Under the pieces are notes generated by a model. It was not told the DNA's origin and searched no databases. It worked only from the letters and a program-made list of their open reading frames with translations. Source: Butyrivibrio fibrisolvens (lineage in GTDB: Bacteria; Bacillota; Clostridia; Lachnospirales; Lachnospiraceae). Taken from it: a DNA stretch of 64,000 bases. The stretch is taken from contig NZ_CP146963.1 in NCBI RefSeq assembly GCF_037113525.1, positions 2,046,001 through 2,110,000 on the forward strand, given 5' to 3'. The position numbers and the translations under genes are program-made. Shown piece by piece: positions 8,480 to 16,369 of the stretch (position 1 is its first letter; each line of letters opens with the position of its first letter).

Positions 8480-8914
8480 ATGGAGAAGATTATCATCAAG
8501 TATTTTGATAAAGATGTAGAAAGACTTACACTTGTTGAAGGGAAATCAGACTGGTACGATCTTAGAGCAAGTGAAGATGTGACAATGAAGGCAGGAGAGT
8601 TCAAACTCGTACCGCTTGGAGTTGCTATGAGACTTCCTGACGGATATGAAGCTCATCTTGCACCAAGAAGTTCAACATTCAAGAATTTTGGAGTAATTCA
8701 GACCAACAGTGTTGGTGTTATTGATAATTCATACTCAGGTGATCAGGATATGTGGCGTATGCCTTGTCTTGCTATGAGAGATACTCAGATCCACAAGGGA
8801 GACCGTATCTGCCAGTTCAGGATCATGAAGCAGCAGCCGGCTATTGAATTTGAAGAGGTAGAGCACCTTGAAGGACCGGATAGAGGCGGATTTGGATCCA
8901 CAGGTGTTTCATAA
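8480..8914 (+). CDS. dut: Deoxyuridine 5'-triphosphate nucleotidohydrolase (dUTPase)
   Basis: 144 aa, typical for trimeric dUTPases, which hydrolyse dUTP to dUMP and pyrophosphate and keep uracil out of DNA. The five family motifs appear in order: DWYDLRA (24-30), [10 protein letters not shown] (62-71), [10 protein letters not shown] (79-88, with the catalytic Asp), GDRICQFRI (107-115) and RGGFGSTG (135-142). RBS GGGAGGAG is at 8468-8475. It is a single-gene unit with a promoter-like -10 before it and a terminator after it. Confidence 0.95.
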   Translation: MEKIIIKYFDKDVERLTLVEGKSDWYDLRASEDVTMKAGEFKLVPLGVAMRLPDGYEAHLAPRSSTFKNFGVIQTNSVGVIDNSYSGDQDMWRMPCLAMRDTQIHKGDRICQFRIMKQQPAIEFEEVEHLEGPDRGGFGSTGVS

Positions 8915-8981
8915 TAAATATTTTTGATATTTCATTCTGAGATTTAGACAATCTTAAAAAATCAAAACAATATGCTTTTTT

Positions 8982-9019
8982 AAAGGCCTTGCAATAGTAA
9001 TTGCAGGGTCTTTTCTTTT
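8982..9019 (+). terminator. Terminator after dut
   Basis: Stem AAAGGCCTTGCAAT pairs with ATTGCAGGGTCTTT across an AGTA loop, followed by a T-rich tail (TCTTTTT). Confidence 0.8.
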
Positions 9020-9211
9020 TGGCAGGATTTTTACAAAGGGAAAGTCCTCTTTTTTCAGGAATTAATTAAAGCAATTATTTTTTTGGTATAAGAATTTTAG
9101 GGATTTGAGCCGATATTATTTTGAAATATAGATTATTTTTATTATGTTTTCTGATCGTGTATAGCGAAAATACATATATATATTCTGTGCATTTCGTACA
9201 TGGTGATATTA

Positions 9212-9895
9212 ATGAAAACTTTGCCGGAACTATTGTACGACATATTTGTAGAGGGCGGCGCATATCTTACGATACTGAAAGGTATAGGTGTAACACTTGA
9301 GATAACCATACTATCAGTAATATTCGGGACGATACTGGCATTTGGTATTTGCAGGCTCCGCATTAGTAAAAAACGCTTTGTTAGTACACTTGCTGCATTG
9401 TATATAGCGATTCTTCGTGGCAGCCCGGTACTTCTTGTTTTGATGATCTTTTATTACGTTATATTTGCTACGAGTCCTTTGTCAGCGCCGATGATAGCAG
9501 TATTTGCTTATTCGACCAATTTTTCTGCACATGTGGCTGAGATCATGAGGACATCTTTTCAGGCGACAGATAAGATGCAGAATGAAGCGGCCAGAACTCT
9601 TGGCTTTAGTAAATGGCAGGCTTTTTTCTATATAACATTTCCACAGGCAGTTGATGTAGCGCTTCCTGTATACCAGTCAGCTATAGTTACGCTTCTTCAG
9701 TGGACCAGTGTAGTTGGCTATGTAACGATTACGGACCTTACCAAGGTTATAAATAATATCACGATGCGCACCATGCAGCCTATGATCATGTTGATCACAG
9801 GTGTGCTCCTTTATCTTGCGATCGCATATATAGTATATGGGATCTTCGCTTTTGTAGAAAAGCGCAGGATGGCAGGAAGAGGGGGTGAGCACTGA
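9212..9895 (+). CDS. Polar amino-acid-type ABC transporter permease
   Basis: 227 aa from ATG 9212 (GGTGAT just before); ATG 9200 and GTG 9203 are alternatives. Several membrane segments and the HisM/GlnP-type EAA loop (EAARTLGFSKWQAFFYITFP, around residues 130-150) place it in the His/Glu/Gln/Arg permease family. The stop codon overlaps the ATPase start by one base. No periplasmic binding-protein gene lies in this unit, which is unusual for an importer; a distant partner or a sensing role is possible. Confidence 0.85.
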   Translation: MKTLPELLYDIFVEGGAYLTILKGIGVTLEITILSVIFGTILAFGICRLRISKKRFVSTLAALYIAILRGSPVLLVLMIFYYVIFATSPLSAPMIAVFAYSTNFSAHVAEIMRTSFQATDKMQNEAARTLGFSKWQAFFYITFPQAVDVALPVYQSAIVTLLQWTSVVGYVTITDLTKVINNITMRTMQPMIMLITGVLLYLAIAYIVYGIFAFVEKRRMAGRGGEH

Positions 9896-11001
9896 TGGAT
9901 ATGATAAGGCTTGAGGGCGTGTCCAAAAGCTACGGAAAGTCTGAAGTGCTCAAAGATGTGAATCTTTCTGTAGAAAAGGGCGAGATAGTCGTCCTTATCG
10001 GCGGCTCCGGGTGCGGCAAGAGTACATTGCTGCGCATGATAGAGATGCTTGAGATTCCTGATGAAGGGAAGATCTACATCGGTGATGAGGAGATTACAAG
10101 AGCAAAAGGGGCTCAGCTGGACAAGCTCAGGATGAAGCTTGGAATGGTATATCAGGGCTTCCATCTTTTTAGTCATATGGATGTCATGAAAAATATTACC
10201 CTGGCGCCTATGAAGCTAAAGGGCATGAGCAAAGAAGATGCTGAAAAAAAGGCCATGGAGCTGCTAAAGACTGTAGGCCTTTCGGATAAAGCTCATGCAA
10301 TGCCGGATCAGCTATCAGGAGGTCAGAAACAACGAATTGCCATATGCAGATGCCTTGCTATGGACCCTGAGGTAATGCTGTTTGATGAACCAACATCAGC
10401 TCTTGATCCTACGATGATAGGTGAAGTTCTTGCGACTATAAGGCTTCTTGCCAAGCAGAATATGACCATGGTCATCGTAACTCACGAGATGAATTTTGCA
10501 AGAGAAGTAGGTTCACACATTATTTTCCTTGCAGAGCACATGCTATATGAGGAAGGCACTCCGGAAGATATTTTTGATAATCCTCAAAAGCAGCTGACCA
10601 AAGACTTTATCTTCAAACTAAAGCACTTCACTTACGATATAACTTCAAAGGATTTTGACCTTATGAAGCTGCATGGTGGAATTCAGAAGTTTGGAGAAAA
10701 GTATGGTATAGACGGCAAGTACATAATAAGGCTTCAGCTCTATGCCGAGGAGCTCATACAAGAGGTGATTGAACAGAATGTGTGGGAGTTTCCGGATATA
10801 AGCCTTAGGATCTCACTTGCAGAAGGAACCAGAGATGTAAACATTGATCTTTTGTACTTTGGTAAAAATAAAGACATCTTTGAGATCCTTGAAACGGATA
10901 TCGGTGGGATACATATTGGATTAACGATACTTAAGAAAGTGGCTAAACATAGAGAACATAGTTACAAGTACGGAATCAATACACTCAAAGTGGTGATTTG
11001 A
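9895..11001 (+). CDS. Amino-acid-type ABC ATPase fused to a C-terminal GHKL/anti-sigma-kinase-like domain
   Basis: 368 aa, versus ~240-250 for ordinary GlnQ/HisP ATPases. Residues 1-245 form a complete ATPase: Walker A GGSGCGKS (36-43), Q-loop YQGFHL, signature LSGGQKQR (140-147), Walker B VMLFDEP (160-166) and H-loop H197. Residues ~255-368 are additional: a helix YAEELIQEVIEQN (283-295) resembles the N-box of RsbW/HATPase_c_2 proteins, and the terminal GGIHIGLTILKKVAKH plus INTLKVVI resembles their G2 box and last strand. Family assignment of this tail is by eye. The permease lies upstream, with FIST and chemoreceptor genes downstream, hinting that transport is coupled to signalling. Confidence 0.85.
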   Translation: MDMIRLEGVSKSYGKSEVLKDVNLSVEKGEIVVLIGGSGCGKSTLLRMIEMLEIPDEGKIYIGDEEITRAKGAQLDKLRMKLGMVYQGFHLFSHMDVMKNITLAPMKLKGMSKEDAEKKAMELLKTVGLSDKAHAMPDQLSGGQKQRIAICRCLAMDPEVMLFDEPTSALDPTMIGEVLATIRLLAKQNMTMVIVTHEMNFAREVGSHIIFLAEHMLYEEGTPEDIFDNPQKQLTKDFIFKLKHFTYDITSKDFDLMKLHGGIQKFGEKYGIDGKYIIRLQLYAEELIQEVIEQNVWEFPDISLRISLAEGTRDVNIDLLYFGKNKDIFEILETDIGGIHIGLTILKKVAKHREHSYKYGINTLKVVI

Positions 11002-11021
11002 AACAGATAAGGAGGTATTAA

Positions 11022-12116
11022 ATGCAGACATTTATCGGAAGCAGTGTAAGCAAGGATGCCAAGGCGGCAGTAGCAGAGGCTACTAATGGCTTGTCCAATC
11101 CGCATCTGATCATTTTTTTCTCGCATTATGACATGCTGAAGGGTGTAACTGATGAGCTCAAGGCAGCTTATCCCGATGTTCCGACAATTGGAACATGCGC
11201 GATTTCTTATTATGAGAAAGATGCCAGCGACAATAAGCTAGTGGTCATCGGCTTTGGCAGTGATGCGAAGGTCAAGGTTGGCGTTCTCAGATACTTATCA
11301 TCTGCACCTTTGTATGACATTATGGGACTTAAGAGTGCGGTAAATGAAGTATCTCCTGGAGATGAAGATTCTATCTGCTTTGAGCTGTGTACTAATGATG
11401 AAGAGCGCCTTGTTACCACTATGAACGTAGTTCTTGGTGAGAAAAAAGCTCCAATCATAGGTGGAACTGTTTTTGGTGTTCCGAATGGAAAAACAGCCTA
11501 TGTAGCAGTTAATGGCGAACTTTACGAAGATGCCTGCTGCTTTGCAGTTATCAAAAATCAGTCTGGTAAGATCAGAACATATTCAGAAAATATCTATAGA
11601 TTGAAAGAAAATGCCAAGAAACATATCGCTACCAAGGTTAACATGAAGACCAAAGAGCTTGTTCAGATGGACTACAAGCCGGCATCTGAAGTTTATGGTA
11701 ATGAGCTTGGTATTTCCAGAAATCAGATCGTTGATAACGTTCTTGAAAATCCTCTTGGACGTATCATAGGTGATGAAGTTTATATTTGTTCCCAGTATGG
11801 AATCGGAGATAACGGATCACTTATCAATTATAAGAGATTTAATGAAAATGATACGGTTGCCATCCTTCAGCTTCAGGATTATCAATCTATCAATGATGAA
11901 ACCAGAAGAAAGATCAAATCAGAGAATTCTAAGATATCCTTTGTGCTTAGTATTAACTGTATTTACAGACATCTGTTATTCAGTCAAAGGAATCATCTGC
12001 AGGATTTCATGAATGACATGGGAACACTTGGTAAACATGTCGGAATTGTAGGTGGTGGCGAGCAGTATAAGACGCAGCATGTTAATCAGACAATGGTCTG
12101 TGCTGTATTTGATTGA
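11022..12116 (+). CDS. FIST domain sensor protein (FIST_N + FIST_C)
   Basis: 364 aa, no signal peptide or membrane segment. The N-terminal half (HLIIFFSHYDMLKGVTDELK, IGTCAISYYE, PIIGGTVFGVP) and the C-terminal half (NPLGRIIGDEVYICSQYG, ending GIVGGGEQYKTQHVNQT) match the two-domain FIST architecture. FIST proteins are proposed sensors of small ligands such as amino acids and are often linked to GGDEF, kinase or chemotaxis outputs. RBS AAGGAGG lies at 11009-11015. The next gene, 12 bp downstream, is a soluble chemoreceptor, so the two probably form one sensor-transducer pair. Confidence 0.85.
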   Translation: MQTFIGSSVSKDAKAAVAEATNGLSNPHLIIFFSHYDMLKGVTDELKAAYPDVPTIGTCAISYYEKDASDNKLVVIGFGSDAKVKVGVLRYLSSAPLYDIMGLKSAVNEVSPGDEDSICFELCTNDEERLVTTMNVVLGEKKAPIIGGTVFGVPNGKTAYVAVNGELYEDACCFAVIKNQSGKIRTYSENIYRLKENAKKHIATKVNMKTKELVQMDYKPASEVYGNELGISRNQIVDNVLENPLGRIIGDEVYICSQYGIGDNGSLINYKRFNENDTVAILQLQDYQSINDETRRKIKSENSKISFVLSINCIYRHLLFSQRNHLQDFMNDMGTLGKHVGIVGGGEQYKTQHVNQTMVCAVFD

Positions 12117-12128
12117 TGGAGGTATACT

Positions 12129-13100
12129 ATGGCTTTCTTTAACAAGAACAAAGAAAAAGCGGATTCTGAAGTTATCCAGGGTGTGCAGGCCAGAAGCATA
12201 GCTCAGCAGCTTGCGCCACTTGCGGAGGCTGGCAAATTTGCGATCAAACAAAAAGAGAAGCTTCAGAACGAAGAAGCGGTTACTATTGAAGGTATAGAAG
12301 AGATCGGTGATCAGTTCGAACAGGTAAAAGACAAATACGATAATATCATCAATTCAGTAGATGCCTTTAAAGAGCAGTTCGAAAATGTAAGATCCATCTC
12401 TGACGCCTTTGGTGACATCGTAGAAAAGATGGTTAAGACTGCTGATGATTCTCATGCCGGAATGAACAGAGTTGATGACAGTTCAAATTCTGTATCAGAT
12501 ACTATCGAAGCAATGCAAGCAGTATTTGATAAGTTCCAGGAGAGCTTCGATGAGATCCAGGATCAGGTTAACCAGATCAATGCATTTGCTAACCAGACCA
12601 ATCTCCTTGCTTTGAACGCTTCGATCGAGGCTGCAAGAGCAGGTGAAGCAGGTAAGGGTTTCGCAGTCGTTGCTACTCAGGTTAATAAGCTCTCAACTGA
12701 GATCAAGAATCTTGTATCTTCAATCGGTACAGGTATGACCAACCTTAATGAAAATAACCAGTCTCTTAAAGACTCTCTTGGTAAGACCAAAGAGGCTATA
12801 GAGCAGTCTCATAATGAGATTGCAGCAACTCAGGAGATTATCGGTAATATTAAGACTGTTGCTGACGAAGTTGGCGATCAGAGTAAGGAGATAACAGGAG
12901 TATTTCAAAAGTGTGATGAGTCCATAGATGCTATCTCAGGTAGTATTGAAGATTCCAACAAATATTTCAACAATGTTACTGATAGTATATTTGAACTCAA
13001 GAACAAGATCACCAAGAAGGGTCTTATGTTTGAAGATATGAACAACGTACTTGAACAGTTCGATCCTTACATCAATAAGATCATTAACGATAATAAGTAA
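12129..13100 (+). CDS. Soluble methyl-accepting chemotaxis protein-like transducer
   Basis: 323 aa with no membrane segment and no recognisable ligand domain in residues 1-60. The rest is coiled-coil MCP signalling domain with the hairpin tip [18 protein letters not shown] followed by GKGFAVVA, the CheA/CheW contact region. RBS TGGAGGTA is at 12117-12124. Without its own sensor it likely receives input from the adjacent FIST protein or the transporter (inference), placing amino-acid transport, sensing and chemotaxis in one operon. Confidence 0.9.
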   Translation: MAFFNKNKEKADSEVIQGVQARSIAQQLAPLAEAGKFAIKQKEKLQNEEAVTIEGIEEIGDQFEQVKDKYDNIINSVDAFKEQFENVRSISDAFGDIVEKMVKTADDSHAGMNRVDDSSNSVSDTIEAMQAVFDKFQESFDEIQDQVNQINAFANQTNLLALNASIEAARAGEAGKGFAVVATQVNKLSTEIKNLVSSIGTGMTNLNENNQSLKDSLGKTKEAIEQSHNEIAATQEIIGNIKTVADEVGDQSKEITGVFQKCDESIDAISGSIEDSNKYFNNVTDSIFELKNKITKKGLMFEDMNNVLEQFDPYINKIINDNK

Positions 13101-13107
13101 GAAACTC

Positions 13108-13395
13108 AAACTTCCCACATGGGGAGGCTGTTGCATCATGTTCAGATGTTCTGCGCAGCCAGTTTATAAATAGTTTTATAATCTCTCGAGTTTTATAATT
13201 CAAGGCATGATATCTGAAGGTTTATATTCTAGGGTCCGAAACTCGCTTCGCTCAGACAAGCGGACCCTAAACAGAATATAAACCTTCATTTATCAAGCTC
13301 TTGAATTTAATAAAACTCTCAAAGATTAGAAAACTATTTATAAACTGGCTGCGCAGAACATCTGAACATGATAAAAGATACTGTGTGGGAAGTTT
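13108..13395 (+). repeat. Long palindromic element, copy B
   Basis: Same orientation as copy A and the longest copy. Left box TTCAAGGCATGATATCTG is at 13199-13216, right box CATTTATCAAGCTCTTGAA at 13287-13305, and the apical loop AAACTCGCTTCGCT lies between AGGGTCCG and CGGACCCT. The outer arms pair over ~75 bp, interrupted near the ends by an unpaired stretch of ~15 bp on each side. The arm sequence (for example TCAGATGTTCTGCGCAGCCA) does not occur in the other copies. The element fills almost all of the non-coding stretch 13101-13485. Confidence 0.85.
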
Positions 13396-13485
13396 GTCCA
13401 AGAAACATTTTAAGACAATGAGTTTTCACAAGATACCAACATTTTTAAAGCTTTAGAAAAGCATATTATTATTTTGGAGGTAGAT

Positions 13486-13851
13486 ATGGTTTGTCCTAAA
13501 TGCGGAGCTGAACTATATAATAATGATAAGTTCTGTACAGAGTGCGGATATAAGATTAATATAGAAGAAAATGTTAAATCAGAAATAACTAATAGTACTT
13601 CGCCAATTAATACTGAAAAAGTAAATCAAGTTCGAAAACAAAAATCAGCAGTGGGCGATTGTTTGAAATTTATTGGATATATTGATATGTTTTTATGCTT
13701 TATTGCTGGAGTTGTGTGTTTTTTATTTGGTGGCTTGGATAATACGTTGATTGGTTTGGCTTTGATTGCATCAGGTTTTGCTCTAGGAATGTCTTTTATT
13801 GGTTTTGGAGAGATAATTTTAATTTTACAAGATATTAGAGACAAAATTTAA
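13486..13851 (+). CDS. Small zinc-ribbon membrane protein of unknown function
   Basis: 121 aa from ATG 13486, with GGAGG at 13476-13480. The N-terminus is a zinc ribbon with two CxxC pairs (CPKCG at 3-7 and CTECGYK at ~18-24). A short Ser/Asn-rich linker follows, then two hydrophobic segments (about residues 63-82 and 87-112). This zinc-ribbon-plus-membrane layout is common in Firmicutes and has no assigned function. The gene is AT-rich compared with its flanks and stands alone between element B and a terminator. Confidence 0.75.
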   Translation: MVCPKCGAELYNNDKFCTECGYKINIEENVKSEITNSTSPINTEKVNQVRKQKSAVGDCLKFIGYIDMFLCFIAGVVCFLFGGLDNTLIGLALIASGFALGMSFIGFGEIILILQDIRDKI

Positions 13852-13868
13852 TTATATGTAGAAAGAAA

Positions 13869-13895
13869 GACCTCTATGGTAGAGGCCTTTTTTTC
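13869..13895. terminator. Terminator between convergent genes
   Basis: Stem CCTCTA/TAGAGG with a TGG loop, then eight T residues on the + strand. It serves the zinc-ribbon gene and may also stop transcripts of the convergent LacI-type gene. Confidence 0.85.
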
Positions 13896-13932
13896 ATGGA
13901 CAACTTTCCCTTGATATATATTCTGCCGAGAA

Positions 13933-14907
13933 TTATCTAGAATCTGATACAAGGCTTAAATCTGTTATTGCTCTTGATATTCTTGTCAAGCATGCATCGG
14001 CCATAGCTTCTAAGGGAAGACTTACTACCGATAGAGACGGAGTTGAATATTCTTCTAAGTCTCTATTTCCGTTTCCGATACTGATAAGTTCTAATTGCTC
14101 AGGAATTTTAATCCCCTTATCATAAAAAGCTTTAATTGCACCAAGTGCTATATTATCAGAACTACATAAGATACAGTCAGGTAGAGGCTTGGATTTTAAT
14201 ATCTCGAGAACCCCCATATAACCACCTGAGGGGGTATCATCTACAACTATTCTATATATATCAGAAATATGGTTTTGGTTTAGTATATCTTTGAACGTAT
14301 TTTCTCTTATTACCATACCTTCAAAATTGGGTACAGAAGTAAGAAGAGCAGGTCTTGTCTTTTCGTGTCTTATAAAAACATCCGCAGCCATCTTGCCAAT
14401 TTCTTTGTCATTCATGTTGACGGTAGGATACTTATCAGAGTAGCGGTTGTAGAGAACTATCGGGACAGACAGGTCATTGTTTTCAAGAAACTCTATGTCC
14501 TTATCTGATGCATTACATATGATGATACCATTACTTTCCATGAGGGTTCTTGCCGTCATGGACTCTTCGAGATGGTCCACAGCATAGGGCTTAACCTGAA
14601 GGTCATAAGTAAAGCCGTTACTAACAATAGAATCCTGAATACCTTTTAGGAAGCTTCCAAGGATATACTGCCTTGTGGTAGAGTCCCAGAAGAGTGTGAT
14701 AACAGGAAGGTTTGGAAGATTGCTTCTTAAGAGTTTTGACTGCATGTTTGGAGTGTAGCCTAAGGTCTTAGCTGCTTCTAACACCTTTTTCTTTGTGGCA
14801 TCAGAAATATTTCTTTTCTCAGAAAGCCCCCTAAGTACAATCGAAACAGTACTCGGCGAATTCGCTTTCATGCCACTTTCTTTATGACGTATTTTAAATA
14901 AATGCAA
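13933..14907 (-). CDS. LacI-family transcriptional regulator
   Basis: 324 aa. The N-terminal DNA-binding region (SPSTVSIVLRGL, then SDATKKKVLEAAKTLGYTPN with hinge helix QSKLLRSN) is followed by a PBP1-type sugar-binding domain (VDDTPSGGYMG, CILCSSDNIALGAIKAF). The first helix of the HTH is unusual: the expected xIxDIAKxSGVSPSTVS appears as KIRHKESGMKANSPSTVS, two residues short before KESG and with a KAN insertion. The likely cause is sequence change rather than a missed start, because no better start lies upstream. It diverges from the ABC exporter operon at 15176 and could regulate it or a distant sugar locus. Confidence 0.88.
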   Translation of the reverse strand: MHLFKIRHKESGMKANSPSTVSIVLRGLSEKRNISDATKKKVLEAAKTLGYTPNMQSKLLRSNLPNLPVITLFWDSTTRQYILGSFLKGIQDSIVSNGFTYDLQVKPYAVDHLEESMTARTLMESNGIIICNASDKDIEFLENNDLSVPIVLYNRYSDKYPTVNMNDKEIGKMAADVFIRHEKTRPALLTSVPNFEGMVIRENTFKDILNQNHISDIYRIVVDDTPSGGYMGVLEILKSKPLPDCILCSSDNIALGAIKAFYDKGIKIPEQLELISIGNGNRDLEEYSTPSLSVVSLPLEAMADACLTRISRAITDLSLVSDSR

Positions 14908-14964
14908 TGATTATCTTTTAAGATTATATATAGAAAGCTTTGCGGATAACTATTTTTTACTTTA

Positions 14965-14993
14965 TTGGACTGATTAAAAAAATGTAGTATAAT
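14965..14993 (+). promoter_or_regulatory. Promoter of the GldA/GldFG-type exporter operon
   Basis: TTGGAC at 14965-14970, 17-bp spacer, TATAAT at 14988-14993. Transcription from here would make a ~170-nt leader before the TTG start at 15176. Confidence 0.75.
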
Positions 14994-15089
14994 CAAAATG
15001 TTGTGCATAAAATTTAAATGTATCTTTATGAAAAAAGTTTTTTATTCTAATCGAACATATTTTTTTCACAAATGTATGAGAAAATGTTT

Positions 15090-15140
15090 CTGTTCGGTTG
15101 CTGCAGGTAGCGCTGGAGGGCATCCTGCACGCGGGAACAG
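15090..15140 (+). promoter_or_regulatory. G+C-rich structured leader before the exporter operon
   Basis: Within an AT-rich leader, CTGTTC (15090-15095) pairs with GAACAG (15135-15140), enclosing GCAGG (15103-15107) with CCTGC (15124-15128). There is no T-tail, and the ribosome-binding site follows at 15159-15166. It could be an mRNA control element. I do not recognise it as a known riboswitch. Confidence 0.4.
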
Positions 15141-15175
15141 GCACGACATAAAAATTTCAGGGAGGTCTACAAAAG

Positions 15176-16369
15176 TTGATTGAGGTAGATAATATTGTCA
15201 AAACCTATGGCGACTACCAGGCCGTCAATCATTTGTCTTTCAAACTCGAAAAAGGCAAAATCTATGGTTTCCTTGGCCCTAATGGTGCCGGTAAATCCAC
15301 TACTATGAACATAATGACAGGATATATAGCTGCAGATAGCGGAACTGTTACTATCAATGGTCATGATATCTTAAAGGAGCCCGAAGAAGCTAAAGCATGT
15401 GTTGGCTATCTTCCGGAGATTCCTCCGCTTTACATGGATATGACTGTTGGTGAGTATCTTCGTTTCGTATGCGAACTTAAGAAGGTGCCCAAGAAGGATA
15501 TTAGAGAGCATCTTGTTAAGATCCTTTCTGAGACTATGCTCGGAGATTATGAGCATCGTATGATCCGCAACCTTTCTAAAGGTTACAAACAGAGAGTCGG
15601 ACTTGCTCAGGCCCTTGTTGGTGATCCTGAAGTCATCATTCTTGATGAGCCTACAGTAGGTCTTGATCCTCAGCAGATCAACCAGATGCAGGATTTCATG
15701 AGATCTCTGAAAAAAGATCATATCGTTATCTTAAGTTCACACATCCTTTCACAGGTAAGTGCAGTTTGTGACTACATTCTTATCATGTCTCATGGTGAGC
15801 TTGTACAGCAGGGTTCTGAAGAAGAGCTTGAAGCTGCCGAGAACAAGTCTCAGGTACTTAAGCTTCGTCTTATCGCTGAGCCTTCTGCTATTAAGGAGAC
15901 ACTTAAGAATATCGCTCATGTTAAGGATATCCAGATCTCTGAAAAGTGTGATGGTGACAAGGCATACGAAGTTGTTATCACAACAGATGCTCCTGTTGAT
16001 GTTAGAAAGAATGTTGGTCTTGCATTTGCCAAGGCTTCCATTCCTGTGCTTGAGCTCACAGAAAAGAGAACAACTCTTGAAGATATCTTCCTTGCAGCTA
16101 CAACTCAGACTCCTGGCTATATAGATCATTCTAAGGCCAAGAAAGAGAAGAAGAACGAGAAGGAAGAAAAAGAGATAGAAGAGCAGCGCAAGGAAGCAAG
16201 ACGCATAGCTAAGGAAGTTGCCAAGGCTCAGGGTCTTGATCCGCTTCGTCCTGAAAGTGAAGAAGAAGTTCTTTCTGATGAGGAGCTTGAAAAGGCTGCT
16301 ATGGGAGAACTTGATATCGAAGATATCGATGAAGTTATGGCTGAGACAGATGAGGAGGAGAATGAGTAA
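15176..16369 (+). CDS. ABC exporter ATPase, GldA-like
   Basis: 397 aa with a TTG start at 15176, supported by CAGGGAGGTC at 15159-15168. The ATPase core is complete: Walker A GPNGAGKST (34-42), signature LSKGYKQR, Walker B VIILDEP, H-loop SSH. The ~310-residue ATPase is followed by an extra Lys/Glu-rich predicted coiled-coil and acidic tail (residues ~310-397). The next gene starts one base before this stop. Together with the GldF-GldG fusion and DUF4340 protein it matches the GldA/GldFG/DUF4340 set; in Bacteroidetes GldAFG is linked to gliding, but in Firmicutes the substrate is unknown. Confidence 0.9.
   Translation: MIEVDNIVKTYGDYQAVNHLSFKLEKGKIYGFLGPNGAGKSTTMNIMTGYIAADSGTVTINGHDILKEPEEAKACVGYLPEIPPLYMDMTVGEYLRFVCELKKVPKKDIREHLVKILSETMLGDYEHRMIRNLSKGYKQRVGLAQALVGDPEVIILDEPTVGLDPQQINQMQDFMRSLKKDHIVILSSHILSQVSAVCDYILIMSHGELVQQGSEEELEAAENKSQVLKLRLIAEPSAIKETLKNIAHVKDIQISEKCDGDKAYEVVITTDAPVDVRKNVGLAFAKASIPVLELTEKRTTLEDIFLAATTQTPGYIDHSKAKKEKKNEKEEKEIEEQRKEARRIAKEVAKAQGLDPLRPESEEEVLSDEELEKAAMGELDIEDIDEVMAETDEEENE

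Noticed and set aside
13108..13395. Element B as an insertion sequence or MITE with terminal inverted repeats
   Set aside because: The terminal arms are not shared with the other copies, no transposase is present, and no clear target-site duplication is seen at its ends.
14998..15183. Small ORF of 61 codons in the exporter leader
   Set aside because: It has no ribosome-binding site, starts only ~5 bp after the -10 hexamer, and its codons include rare and structured G+C-rich parts. It reads as leader RNA.
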